Source of the DNA: Merluccius polli
Lineage: Eukaryota > Chordata > Actinopteri > Gadiformes > Merlucciidae
Assembly: GCA_030340625.1 (NCBI GenBank)
Contig: JAOPHQ010005773.1
Span: forward strand, 1-64,000
Direction: 5' to 3'
Length of the DNA: 64,000 nt
Shown: piece by piece, positions 41,798 through 55,244 of the stretch
Position numbering within the stretch: position 1 is the stretch's first letter
Layout of the letters: each line of letters starts with the position of its first letter
Made by a program: the position numbers and the translations under genes
Notes under the pieces: model-generated
What the model was told of the DNA's origin: nothing
Databases searched by the model: none
Seen by the model: the letters and a program-made list of their open reading frames with translations, nothing else

Positions 41798-42672
41798 GGC
41801 ATGTGTTTGCTAAGCCACAAAAAAACATTGCTGACTTTTAAGTTAAAATAACTCTACCAACATGTTCTCCAACAAGTTTCAGTTCATGAATCGCAAATAT
41901 TGTCAAACCCAAACAAACATACATTTATATAGTGTTTCTTATTTTTCTAGGCTGATTATCAACCCAGAGCATGCATGCAGTATAGAAGCCTTTTGCGATA
42001 AAAAGAACATGTTTTGTTGGTAAATATCGGAAATATTTGTGCCAATTTCCTCCTTTCAAATATAGCAACTAGCAACTATAGCGGTACGAGTTTTAGGAGA
42101 GGGACAGAAATGTTAGTTAATGTTAATGTAGTTTAGAGTGTAAAGCCTACTCAGGCTTTGTACATTTCATTTAGACTGAGAGAAGACTGCGGAAGACACA
42201 GGACAGGAAAAAAACAACAGGGTTTTTTTTAGTTTAGTGGTTCTTTTGGGATTAATGTCTTCACTGTACTGTAGTACCTGATGCTTTCTTACAACTTGTA
42301 TGTGAAACTATGCACTATGAATTATGTGTCAATGCACAAAACTTAGTTTAAAGGAATAGATCTGAACTAAAAATGCATTGTTGCAAGTGAGATATATAAA
42401 GCAAGCAATAGCATAACAACAAATAGGTTTATTTTGTATCTATTGTAGTGGTGTATAATAGCAAATTATTAGTTGGGTACAGTATAAAAGCGATCTCGAT
42501 CAGTACTATCTTGCACAATATGCTGTACTTTCACACAGCTCCAATATTTGAAAAAAAAATTCCAAAAGTATATTTATATTTTTACCTATATATCTATTGT
42601 GGAAAAATCACTACAAAATGAAGACATGGCTGTAGGCAGCACGATTGGTCCCAGCTGTCAGTATGTCGGTTC

Positions 42673-42734
<62 letters not shown>

Positions 42735-45700
42735 ATATATATATATCTATATATATATTTATAGGTCTGTGGCTGTGTCAGGTCTTTGGCTTAGGTTGGT
42801 AATGTAACCAAACTATAAATAGTTGTGGAAACTGCAGGGGCAAAACCACCAAGAAACCTACCCAAAGTCTCAGGTGAAGCCAGCAGCAAAAATACCACCC
42901 AAAACACACACACCCACAGGCAAACTGGAGGGGCTGGGGTATTACACTTCACAAGGCTGTAACTAAGCATGACAAGGTGGACATGTGTGTAGTCAGCAGC
43001 ACACACAAATCAGCAGCCCTGGCTGCTGGGAGTCAAGTTTTCTTTTTTCATTGCAAAAATAAAAAATATTTGTCCATGGTGAAAAACAAATATGTAAGTA
43101 CTAGGGGGGAATTGAAATGACCACTTCTTAGCTCTGCAACGTTTAAATCGTGAGGGGAATTAGAGAAAAATCAAGACGCAGGTTAACGCATCTTGTCATT
43201 GGAGATGAGAGACTAGACATTCCAACATATGCATGGAACAAAGTCTGCTTTGACCCACAGGAAGCAGCCCTCTTCATATGCTGCGAGGACCACCATACTC
43301 TGAACTCCTCGCACGCGCGCGTGTGTGTGTGTGAATGAATGGAGCCTAAACCCCCACCAGAATGTGCCCCTCTGGCACCATTGAAAATATGCTATAAGTT
43401 ATCAATTAAAAACTAGTATTTACTAAGTGTAACATTAGAGCACATGATTGTCAATATCGAAATACAATGAGTATTTTTGTATGGCTCTTCATCATTTTGT
43501 AATGGTTAGTTTCCTTGCTATGTGAATAGCAAGTAACCTTCACCATACATTGTTTTGTGTTTTTTGTTGGAGAGAAAATTCACAATTGAATATTTTTTTC
43601 TACACACAAACAAGCATGTACAGAGAGGTCCACCAGGTCCAAAATGTCTTCTGTTAAGCCTTTTGAAACAACATTTCAAAAATACTTTTTTCTTACAACA
43701 ATCAAAAATGCCCACTCCATATGAATATTGGTTTTGGCAACATGATGAGTGAACCGCCACCATTAAAGCACAAAAAATAATCATCATTTTGAATGTTAGC
43801 CCAAGTGATGGGAAAGAGTCTGAGCCGGTATGAAAGGTGCCATTGTTTTCGTGTCATCATGACTGGTTTTCAAAGCCACAATGTTGTAAGGAAACATTAC
43901 CAACCCTAAATAGTACACCTACTGCACCGACCCCTCCCTGCAAACCAGCAAACCTTAACAGTAATGGGGAAGGGCTGTCTGTGGTGAACATATGTTTGAG
44001 GTTGAGAGAGAGAGAGAGAGAGAGAGTCTGACTGACTGACTGATTGACTGACTGACTGACTGACTGACTGACTGACTGCACACAGAAAAGTTAATCTTGC
44101 CTTAACTATAGGCTACACTTCGCTTTAACATTGCACTATTCTTTTCTACTGAAAGTAACCTGTTTTGCTGGCAGCACAATGAACCCCTTAGGTCCAAATG
44201 TGCAGGCCTAGCTTTATGCTGAATAAAAATTCAACATAAAAGTCCACATTTTCTATCAAACACCTGTCGAAAGATACAGTATGTGCTCCAAATAAGTTGC
44301 GCCACTGACTTTACTTTACAATGATTGGTCATTGAACAAAAACAAGAGTTTAAAAAAATGAATAAAATTGAAATATTCACTGTGGTGCAAGACTAACATA
44401 CAATATTGCCTTTTTAGAAAATGTACTTGAATTATTGAACTAGATTTCCTGTGTGTGATATTTTTCATAATTCATATTTTGCCTGGGGACTTGGGGGGGG
44501 GGGGGGGGGGGGGGGGGGGGCTGGATTTGGCCCCACGGGCCGCTAATTGTTGACCCCTGCTGTAGCCCATTAGATACATGAAAGAGTGTTATTTTTTAAA
44601 GTTCCCCTGTCGGTGTCTTCCCAGATATTCCCATAACGCATGAAAACTTGGCTGGTAGCAACAACAGCAACAACAACTACATGTGGACCAATGAGGAGAC
44701 CAAAATATTTTTCGGTCTCATCCATGAAATAAACATCACAGCCATTTTAGATAGTCCTAACAGCAGTTTATTTGACTAATTTAGATCTTCATATTAAGAA
44801 AGTGATCTTTAAGAACTATTACAATGAAGATTGTATTGCGGTAGAAAACAAATGATCAACAATCATTATTTTGTGTCCCTTCACAGGCCAAGCAAACTCG
44901 AATTGGATTAATTTACATGGGAAACATTTCATTAGTCTTCTGTAGTTATGTAGTTGTAGTTTGTAGTTGTAGTTTTTATGTAGTTGTACTATGCATGTGT
45001 AACTATGCATGTGTAACTATATTGACTGCTTGTTTCAAGGGTCTCCCTGGTTCGAGTGGCCCTCCTGGAGAAGATGGAAAAGAGGGTCCAAAGGTATATT
45101 TTCAATTTAGTATTTTGTGTGAGATTAGGCTGGCTTTGCGAGGCTAGCAAAAATGATTTTGTCCAAAACAGCTGGCAATTCTGAAATAAATGAGTAACAA
45201 AAAAAAACGCTTTACATCAGTGGGATATATTCAGTTATTAAGTCTTATACCATGGCCCAGGTGAATACTCAATTCTGATTGGCTGGAGGGTTGTTGATTT
45301 ACTTTCAATAACTGCATGGCTATGACATGATCATAATATAAGCTGTCTTATTACCCGTCTAAAAATTAATGTGCTGAACGAAACGTTAATAACTGTCAAC
45401 TTGAACCGGACTCGGACAGGACTATGTTTAGAAACCTTCCCCGTTGCCATGTCGTAACTAAGATCGTCTCTATTTACTGGAGTAATAAGGTAACGTTGCC
45501 ATGTCGTTACTAAGGTCGTCTCTATTTACTGGAGTAATAAGGTAACGTTGCCATGTCATTACTATTTACCGGAGTAATAAGGTAACGTTGCCATGTCGTT
45601 ACTAAGACCGTCTCTATTTACTGGAGTAATAAGGTAACGTTGCCATGTTGTTACTATTTACTCGAGTAATAAGGTAACGTTGCCATGTCGTTACTGAGAC

Positions 45701-48700
45701 CGTCTCTATTTACTGGAGTAATAAGGTAACGTTGCCATGTTGTTACTAAGGTCGTCTCTATTTACTGGAGTAATAAGGTAACGTTGCCATGTCGTTACTA
45801 AGATGGTCTCTATTTACTGGAGTAATAAGGTAACGTTGCCATGTCGTTACTATTTACTGGAGTAATAAGGTAACGTGGCCATGTCGTTACTAAGATGGTC
45901 TCTATTTACTGGAGTAATAAGGTAACGTTGCCATGTCGTTACTGAGACCGTCTCTATTTACTGGAGTAATAAGGTAACGTTGCCATGTCGTTACTGAGAC
46001 CGTCTCTATTTACTGGAGTAATAAGGTAACGTTGCCATGTCGTTACTATTTACTGGAGTAATAAGGTAACGTTGCCATGTCGTTACTGAGACCGTCTCTA
46101 TTTACTGGAGTAATAAGGTAACGTTGCCATGTCGTTACTATTTACTGGAGTAATAAGGTAACGTTGCCATGTCGTTACTGAGACCGTCTCTATTTACTGG
46201 AGTAATAAGGTAACGTTGCCATGTCGTTACTAAGGTCGTCTCTATTTACTGGAGTAATAAGGTAACGTTTGCCATGTCGTTACTATTTACTGGAGTAATA
46301 AGGTAACGTTGCCATGTCGTTACTGAGACCGTCTCTATTTACTGGAGTAATAAGGTAACGTTGCCATGTTGTTACTAAGGTCGTCTCTATTTACTGGAGT
46401 AATAAGGTAACGTTGCCATGTCGTTACTAAGATGGTCTCTATTTACTGGAGTAATAAGGTAACGTTTCCATGTCGTTACTAAGATTGTCTCTATTTACTG
46501 GAGTAATAAGGTAACGTCCGCATTCCATATGAATCTCACGTTAACTGACATTAGGCATTATTCAGACCCATATATTTCTCCGGTCATTTGCCGTTTGTAT
46601 CCAGGAACACAAAAAGTAGTGTGAGCTAAAAGTTGTACTTTTGAGACGGAATCAAAATATGAATCAACACCCTTATATTTTCATTGTTTGGTAAGTGGCC
46701 ATGGTAAAAGCGGGTTAATCCACTCCGAGGTGTGCACGTATCGAAAAATAATGCACTTTGTGGAGGCAAACCAGCGGTTCTTAGCCCCCGCGTCGTGCAT
46801 TATTTTTCTATACATGCACACCTTGTTGTGGATTATCCCTTATCTATGTCTTCTTTTCCTCGGTGTCTTCAGACATATGAACATTGTATTCCCTCTCCCG
46901 CTTCCTTGCCACTGATGAATCTGTATGAAGAACCATAAATCCTTCGCTACTCGCTAGCTCTGTGGGCTACAATTAGAGGTTGGGTTTAACATATGAACAT
47001 TTGAAGGCTCATCTCTTTTTATAGTGTGTGTGGGAATATGACATCTGAGTAGAGGACCTGCCAAGAAGAACTAACACGTTTGCTGATGACAAGGGGTGTT
47101 TCCAATAATAGAAGCAGCAGTAAAATAACCCACCGGCCTGTGGTTAGAAAAAAGGTGCCATCACTAAAACATAATCTGTGCGGCTTTCATGAGTAAGGGC
47201 TGTTTATGGCAGGTAGATGAATGACCAACTATTACGGTTATATGACTAACTGATCTATACAAAAAACAACACAAACATTTCTAATGAAAAACATACTTGT
47301 ACAAATGTATTCTTTGAAATATTTATTATGCTTTCTCAGCTTGCTCCTTGTCCCAAACAGCCATCTCTGATCAGCCTAGCATGATCAGAGAGCTCTGAAA
47401 CCATGTTGCGTTGGTTATGTTGCTTACATGCTGCAGTCGCCCGAGTATGTAGAAGTGTGACGTCGAGTCTCCCAACAACGATGTGAACAGTGTGCATGAT
47501 CTGTGTATTAACATACGTTGTTGTGTCTAGGGCAGTCCAGGTGCTCCAGGATCAAATGGTCTACCGGGTCTTTATGGATTGAAGGTATATATAAGGGCTC
47601 ATGTTTTATTTTAAATAGTGTCAATCATTTTTAGGGCTGAATTTATCATCCTAAAGTTAAAATAAATATTGAAATTGAAATCCATCCATTTCAGTTTGCT
47701 TATGACAAATAAGAAGACTTTATGAACATGAAGCACATAAACATAACATGACATGTTTGTTCATTATTTGCGTATTATCCAGGGAGACCAGGGGCAAGCT
47801 GGGCACATGGGGTTGCCTGGCAACAGAGGACTTCCTGGAACTAAAGGTGACAAGGTAATTCGAGGAAAAATTCTTACAGAGAAACAAGTCTTTATTTGAA
47901 TGTATTTGCTAAAACCTTATGGTCTTGCCTCCATTTCAACGAGTTATCCTTCTATGCTATTGTTATGTAATAAGGCCATTTACCATGTATTTGGTTGGTT
48001 TTGTTCCCAGGGAGATGGTGGTCTGCCTGGTCCAGATGGGAAGCTTGTAAGTTAATATTTATCTAATCTAATAGTCATAATATCAAACTTATTGGACATA
48101 ATGTTTTTATAAAGTCTAACCAAACACCTCATTATGCATATTTGTTTTGGGCACTCATTTTAGTAAATAATACAATATATAAATAACTTACATGTTTACC
48201 TCAGAAAAGTAGATTCTCTCTCTCTCTCTCTCTCTTTCTGATGAACCTACGCATGTCAGAGAAATTAGAAACAGGTCTAGTTGTAACAGTCAACAGGCTG
48301 GATAGTCATTATAGTTGGTGGTTCTAGAGGTAAGTTTGCCTCCACTGTTGACCTCCAGGGTTATTGTGTGTTTCCAGGGTCAACAGGGGACTGATGGAGA
48401 GCCTGGAACTCCAGGGATGCCTGTTCGTAATCTTCTCTTTTGTTTTGTTTATTAAAAGCCCTTCAACGTGGTCTATCTAGTTCTACACATCAGATATGAT
48501 AACATATACACATCAGATATGATAATGAGAGCGGCTGAAACATGGGATTCCTCCTCAACTCAGTTTATTTTAGGATTAAACCTCAGTGCCATAGTGAAAA
48601 GTAAAAAATAAAATAACTACAAATACTGCCATGATAAGGTCACAATAAATGTGTAAACATCTTTTCAGAAGTGATAGTATTTCGTACCTCTACAAGCTCT

Positions 48701-51700
48701 TGTGCTTCTGTGGTTATGTGTAATGTGTGTGCTTGTGTGTCTGTCTGTCTGTGTTTGTTTTTCACCATAGGGCACTGCTGGTCCTATGGGTAGCAAAGGA
48801 GAAGTAAGTGTTCCAAAAAAGATATATTCGTATGTATTCTTTTGGTGGCTATTTTATAACTATGTTATATTACAGCCAGTGAATTTCCTCAACTCACATC
48901 AGCTAGCCAGCGTTCCATGAGCTAAAATAACCCTGTTAACTCATAACATAGTAGCAGTTAACAAGATAGCAAAAATAAATTCTTCAAAGAAATCCCCCTA
49001 GTCGTGGATTATCCCTTACTTAAAGGGACAACGGGTAGGATTTTTACATGCATCTATTGCTTTTAATTTCCAATATATGAACAGGTTGTAATTTCACTTA
49101 AAAAATGAGACCTTCCCTGACTCTCTCCTTGTGCAAAACAGCTTGTGGGAAGATTTCTATTATATTTGAACCGGGGCGGTTTTGTCGAGACAATGGAAGG
49201 AAGTGACGTCTAAGCACGGATAATGGCAAAAATGTTCTTTCAGAACTTTTTAATTTGTACGTTTATTTATGATTATAACTAACATTAGTTCATGATTGTT
49301 ATTGTCTCAACCCACGGAGCTCGCACTCCAGGGCCCTCATTTATTAAGAGTTTGTAGAAAAAGTTGTAAATCCTATCGTACGCATGAAATTTAGAAAGTT
49401 TGTATGCAAGAAAAAGTTGGGATTAATCAAGCGTTCTTAGGCTTGTCGTATGCACACTGGTGCACAATTTACCTTGATATACTGTATACTGGTCATTCTA
49501 AATCCTTATGCTCGTGCCCACTTAGCTCATTACCATACATTTACGCCCATAAATTACCATAAATGGTCACAAAACATCACCTTTTACACCACAAGAAATG
49601 TGTGAATGAATATGACAAAATGGAAATAGCACATTCAATTTTGGAATGGAATGGAAGAGTGAACAGGAAAATTCAAATAATTAATTAATAAAATAAATGT
49701 ATCACATAGTGAAATATAAGTTCTTGTGATAGAAGTTTAATCAAAGTAGAGGACACTTCTTAGTACACTTTCTGCCTTGCTCTCTTAAAGGTCTCATTTA
49801 ATCGTTTTTTCGTTAATTTTGCAGTGGTCTCTAGTATTAATGAATGCCCTGTGAGCCGGTTTTGGTGAAAAAAATGCTCTGCTGCGCCTGTTTCAGGCTG
49901 TTCTAGTTTGGAGGAGGAGGTGGGGGGGAAGAACGAGAGGTTTTCAGCTCTTACTCATGAATATTCATGAAATTTAAATGACTTGCCTCTGATTGGCTAA
50001 CAGCACTGTCCGTCACAGTGATGTTAGCCAATCAGAGGCGAGTGATCCCTCTAGTGCGTTATCAACCATAGACATCTTATATTATGTTACTATATACATC
50101 CATTAGATACATTCATGATATAAGAGGTCTATGTTATCAACACGTCAAATCACCACAACGTTACAACAACAATATACGTTCTTCCGGCTGACAAAAGACG
50201 AAGCGTTCTCCGATGGCAGAACTAGTAAACAAACCCCTCCATATCATTTGACAGGGCAGAGCGATCGAGAAAACAGTACATGGCTTGAATGAATGATGTT
50301 CTTCTTGCGGGGCGCTACGTGACGTCTCATTAATTCATACGGGTATGGGAAGTCTCATTAATATATTACGACGGAGTATTAGGGCCACATTAAGTTTGTT
50401 TTCTTTAAATTACGAGAATAAAGTCGTAAATATTGAATTAATTACGAGAATAAAGTCGTACATATTGAATTAATTACGGCTACACTATAGGCTACACGTT
50501 AAACGTTTATTATACGGTTGTGCTCAGCAAACAGGTTTTAGGGTAGCCGACAGGTTAACGTGTGTTACATGTTGTTTCAGAAGTCGGGGTATTGCTGGAC
50601 TCTTTCGTGTCTATCTCCGGAACGGAAAATGATAGCGACGTAATTCTGTTTTTAATTAAACCGAGAGATGCAGCATTATCTTTCGTATTATTTAGTATCA
50701 GTATCTTTAGTATCATTAACGGAAGTATCTTGACGCCTATTATTTACCAGACTAGAAAGCTAGTCTGGTGTGGAAAAAATGGAAGCCAATGTCGCAAATG
50801 AGAATATGGATCAATGAGCAAAAGAAAAAAGAAAAAAACATGATTCGACGATCAGTCGACTATAGGCAAGACTTGACAAATCAGATTCGACTATGTAAAT
50901 TCTTAGTCGGGGACACCCCTAGCGCACGGAAGAGGAAGTCTTGGCCCGGATATCAGCTGGCTACACCGGAAGCCCAGAAATATTGGCCATTGCCCCCAGA
51001 GGTCTAAATCATCAGATGGTAGCCGATTGGGTTCAGAGATTGACTTCACATAACCACATTTTCATCATACCATTTGTTGAGGTTGAGATGGAGTATAATA
51101 AATATAATATCATTTTAGCCGGAAAATATTATAGTGTATCGTCACACCCCTAGTCATAAGTAATGTTTTTTTCAATACTAAACTAAAAACTAGGGGTGTC
51201 CCCAACACCCCTAGTCACCCCTAGTTCGCCGAACACACATCAAAACAGCCGCCCCTATTATTTTCTATGTGCACCCCCACACCGGCGGCGGCTGCCCCGC
51301 GACACTTCACGCCACTGTCCTATTTCACAGCGTCGCCGCGTGCCAAGTCCCGCCGAAAAGGCGCTTTTTTCATTTCTTTTTTTTTTTCTTCTGCTCCGGA
51401 GACGACTATATTCCTGTTGACGCGCTGCAGCGCAACGCTTCTTATGAGTGCTGGGGGCGGCACTTGTGTCATAGACGCGCCGCGGCGACAGTGTTTTGCA
51501 CTTGATATTTATACAAAAATAGGCTATATATCATGATTTATTGGGAGAAATAAACTATATATAAAATCAGACATCCAGCACCGCCTACAGCCCGAATAGA
51601 ATGATCCTGTGTTTTGCCGACGATTCGACTATGAGATTGGCAGTCGAATCAGGCTCCTTCGATCGAATCGTCGAATAGTCGAATATTCGGGGTCACCCCT

Positions 51701-52833
51701 ACTAAAAACCAAAACTAATCATTTGCAGATATCAATCTAACTTGCTCAGAACACATTCATCCTACTTTTGAGTTTACACCTTGCAGAAGGTGTGAACCCA
51801 ATCACTCAATCACTCAAAACAATGGTTTGTATGTATTGTTTTGACGGATATGATGCAGATATGTGTGACATGGGGTAATTCCTGCTAACTGTAACCAACC
51901 ACGTAACCACGCATCGTTCCTTCATTGCACAACATGTAGCACCACTTATACACACATGCACATGTATTCCTTCATTGCACAATATGCCACTTGTATCCTG
52001 GAGACAGACACACACACACACACACACACACACAAACCACTTCCTAATAGTTGGATGATACACAACCTCAACCTCTGTTTTTCTTGTGGCAAAGTCACAA
52101 AAAACTCAACCTACATTTGATGCCATATCAGTATCAACTCAATTTTGGGGTCTTCCCAAATATAAAATAAAAAGAGAATTAAATGACGTACACTGAACTA
52201 CTGTATATTTGCGTCATTTGAGCTTTCATGTTAACTCCAGTTCACATCCTTTGGAGGATCACTATAGTAGAATCTATCACATGGCAAAGGTTGGATTGTC
52301 ATGAAGATGATTCCATTAATCAATCACCAATATCAAAGCTAAATAGGAAACGGAAAGATATTTGTTAATATCATCAATCATTCTAAATAGGAAATGTGAT
52401 TTTTAATATCACAAATCTGATTGTTGATATTAAAATGCATGGTTTCTTGTTTTGTGTGTATTTTTCTCATCAGAGGGGTGCAGTAGGGGAGCCTGGAGTG
52501 AGGGGAGCCGAAGGGAGGAAGGGGGCAGATGGTCACCACGGAAAACAAGGGCATCAGGGGGTTGCCCGGGCAGGACGGGTCGCCAGGGCAACCAGGAGTG
52601 CCTGGTTACCCGGGGAAAACTGGTGAGTTATGCTGCGTTCCAGGCAACCCGTAACTCGTGATTTCACGACTTCATACTCACGACCAGGCACCGTGGCAGA
52701 GGGGGGGGCTATGGGTGCCCGAGCCCCTGCCCTCTTTCCCTTTGAAGGACCAAAGTGCCCTTTTGACCCCCCCCCCCACCCCCCCCCCCCCCCCCCCGCT
52801 CCACAATCGCGCAACAGAAATCCTCCGGTAAGC

Positions 52834-52880
<47 letters not shown>

Positions 52881-55194
52881 ACCTCCCCCCCCCCCCCCCC
52901 CCCCCCCCCCCCCGCTCAACACTCGCGCAATAGAAATCCTCCCATTTTTTATTTTGAGCACCTGCCCCTCAAAGGGTCTCTGCACGGCCCTGCTCACGAC
53001 TCACGACTTGTAAGCGTTCCAGGCAAGTCACGACTAACAAAGTCGTAACAAACAAACCAACCTGCGGCTCTGTTTTGATGGGTCCGCGCCAGCAAGCCAG
53101 ATCTGCTCGCACAGGTGCAATGACTTTTATGGAAACCTCACTTCACTTACACGAGCAGAGCTTGGATTTAACGTTAGCTGACGATTGATAGCTGATAGCG
53201 ATTGAATAAACATAAACATACACTTTAGTACTCCACACTCGTATGTGTTTTATTTTGATTACAATGTGCGGAATTACGTTACGTTGCCTATTCATGTCTA
53301 TCAATGTATATTTTCTCATCGTTGGTCACCGGTGTCTGCGGAGCATCAGGGGAAGCCATTGTTGTTTACGTTCGTGACGTCAAAAAAACGAACTGGGAGT
53401 ACATCGATCACATATGAGTTCACGGGTCGTAAGTTACGAGTTTGACTGCCGTTCCAGAGCACTTTCACGGGTAGGAGGTTGTGAAGTCACGAGTTACGGG
53501 TTGCCTGGAACGCGCCATTAGACTACATTTCTCTCTGAATAGAAAGTAAAAATGACTTTTCTTTTTCTTTCATTAAAAAGCTGAATAGTAGGCCAGCCAA
53601 TTTCCTAACTGTGTAAAGTAATGTATTCATATATAATAAATAGATACATACAACACACAATTTTATGTCAATACTGAAGTGACAAATTCCATTGTTTTGT
53701 GTAATTTCACATCTTCTTCACTAAAGACAAACACATGGCGTTTCAGGGTTAGGGTTTGTGCACAGTGCAGTAGCCGTTGCCTTTCGAAAGTCGGAACCAA
53801 CATTTAAATTAGGACTTGTAGTAAGTAGAGCTTTATTCTGGCCTGAAAAGTTGAGCCTGACAAAATTCATCGATAGATTTTTTAAGCCCGAACTTGATTA
53901 CGGAAATCGCAGATTTCACACTCGCATTAGAGTATTTGTAGATTCAATAAGTCACTTTTATCAAATTAAGTTGTAATATATTCAAATAAAAAATGCCCAA
54001 CAAATGTATTATTGACTATTGTGTTTTCTTCAAAGGGAAAGTCACCATCAGAGGAGCAGTTGATGAAGCTCTGTGCCAAAGTTATCCAAGGTAAAGTGAT
54101 CAAAGTTATCCAAGGTAAAGTGATCAATGTTATCCAAGGTAATGTGATCAATGTTATACAAGGTAATGTGATCAATGTTATACAAGGTAATGTGATAAAT
54201 GTTATCCAAGGTAAAGTTATCAATGTTATCCAAGGTAAAGTGATCAATGTTATCCATGGTAAAGTGATACATTTTATCCAAGGTAAAGTTATCAATGTTA
54301 TCCAAGGTAATGTGATCAATGTTATAGTGATTATATTAGCATAAAATTCACGATGAAAAATATAAAAAGAATAAAAATCAGGCCCCCTGCTACACTATGC
54401 TCTAACACAAGTGTCCTTCACATTATATTAAAATGATTCATAACATGATTCATTATGTATGAAATTAAATAAAACTAGGGTTAGTTCTTGTTCTTGTGAA
54501 ATCCTTACTCTACTGATAGCGATTTACTGTTGCACTTTCTTCTAACAAATGTACTTTAAGTCGCTGTTAGTCGCTTTGGACAAAAGCGTCTCCTAAATGC
54601 CCTAAATGTAAATGTAAATAGTCATAGTAGCACTTTTCTATTATATATAAAACCTGTGGATTTTATGCAATCTATTTGGGAAATCTAGAAAATTGAAGTT
54701 GGTTTCATTGTGTGAATCCAAAACTATGAGCCCAAAACCAAGTACTAAACCTATAGTTTATACAACCAAAGCTCATTCTCTCACTTCACTTATTCATTTC
54801 ATGTCATATTCTTGCACAATGAGATGTACTATTGTGAAATGTCAGGAAGCATGTGTGAGTTTGTCTGTTTACTCATCTTTAACCAGCAGCATTGCCCAAC
54901 CCCAAGTGTCTCACCACTAAAGGCCAAGCAAAGCCAGGCAGGGAGAAATATGTTCATGCAATGTTTTACCAAATAAGGACAAAGACATTTAATAACAGAA
55001 AAAGTAACATGGTTGGTGCCTTGTATGGTTGACACTGCTGAGTGGCTAGGTGAATGTGAGGCCACATGCAATAGTATAGTACTTAGAATATAAAAACATA
55101 ACTGTAGTCCATTTGGTAAATACTAATGGGTTTCTACATTTGCTGTATCTTATGATGGCTGCTGTCATGATCTTAACTGTCTTATTCTGTCTAA

Positions 55195-55244
<50 letters not shown>

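Larger units (their letters stand above)
41484..45039 (+). other. col21a1: col21a1 intron 20
   Basis: Contains CA (41717-41796) and TA (42676-42750) microsatellites, GA and GACT repeats (44005-44078), a G run (44494-44520), and after it a hAT-type end (GGGCCGCTAATTGTTGACCC, about 44538-44562) whose other end was not found. No gene seen. Confidence 0.65.
48804..52473 (+). other. col21a1: col21a1 intron 26
   Basis: Holds a relative of the large inverted-arm repeat (49331-49790, with the empty site of the P-like element), a dispersed repeat beginning AAAGGTCTCATTTAATC (49787 on; also at 62657), a near-palindrome (49986-50041), a two-copy TTACGAGAATAAAGTCGTA unit (50416-50480), pieces of TAGGGGTG-type hAT elements (50870-51155) and a complete one (51191-51701). 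No gene seen. Confidence 0.65.

Noticed and set aside
45440..46517. CRISPR-like array
   Set aside because: Units are directly tandem without unique spacers and sit in a vertebrate intron; it is a minisatellite. The same applies to 39186-39722.
50562..51153. Several 70-80-residue frames in col21a1 intron 26
   Set aside because: They cross transposon fragments and show no domain or continuity between them.
52554..53013. Poly-Gly and poly-Pro frames on both strands
   Set aside because: They translate the C/G runs of a nested transposon.
54012..54344. 110-residue frame with VIQGKVIN repeats as a separate gene
   Set aside because: It is exon 28 of col21a1 read through its donor into the 24-bp array; its interest lies in splicing, not as an independent gene.
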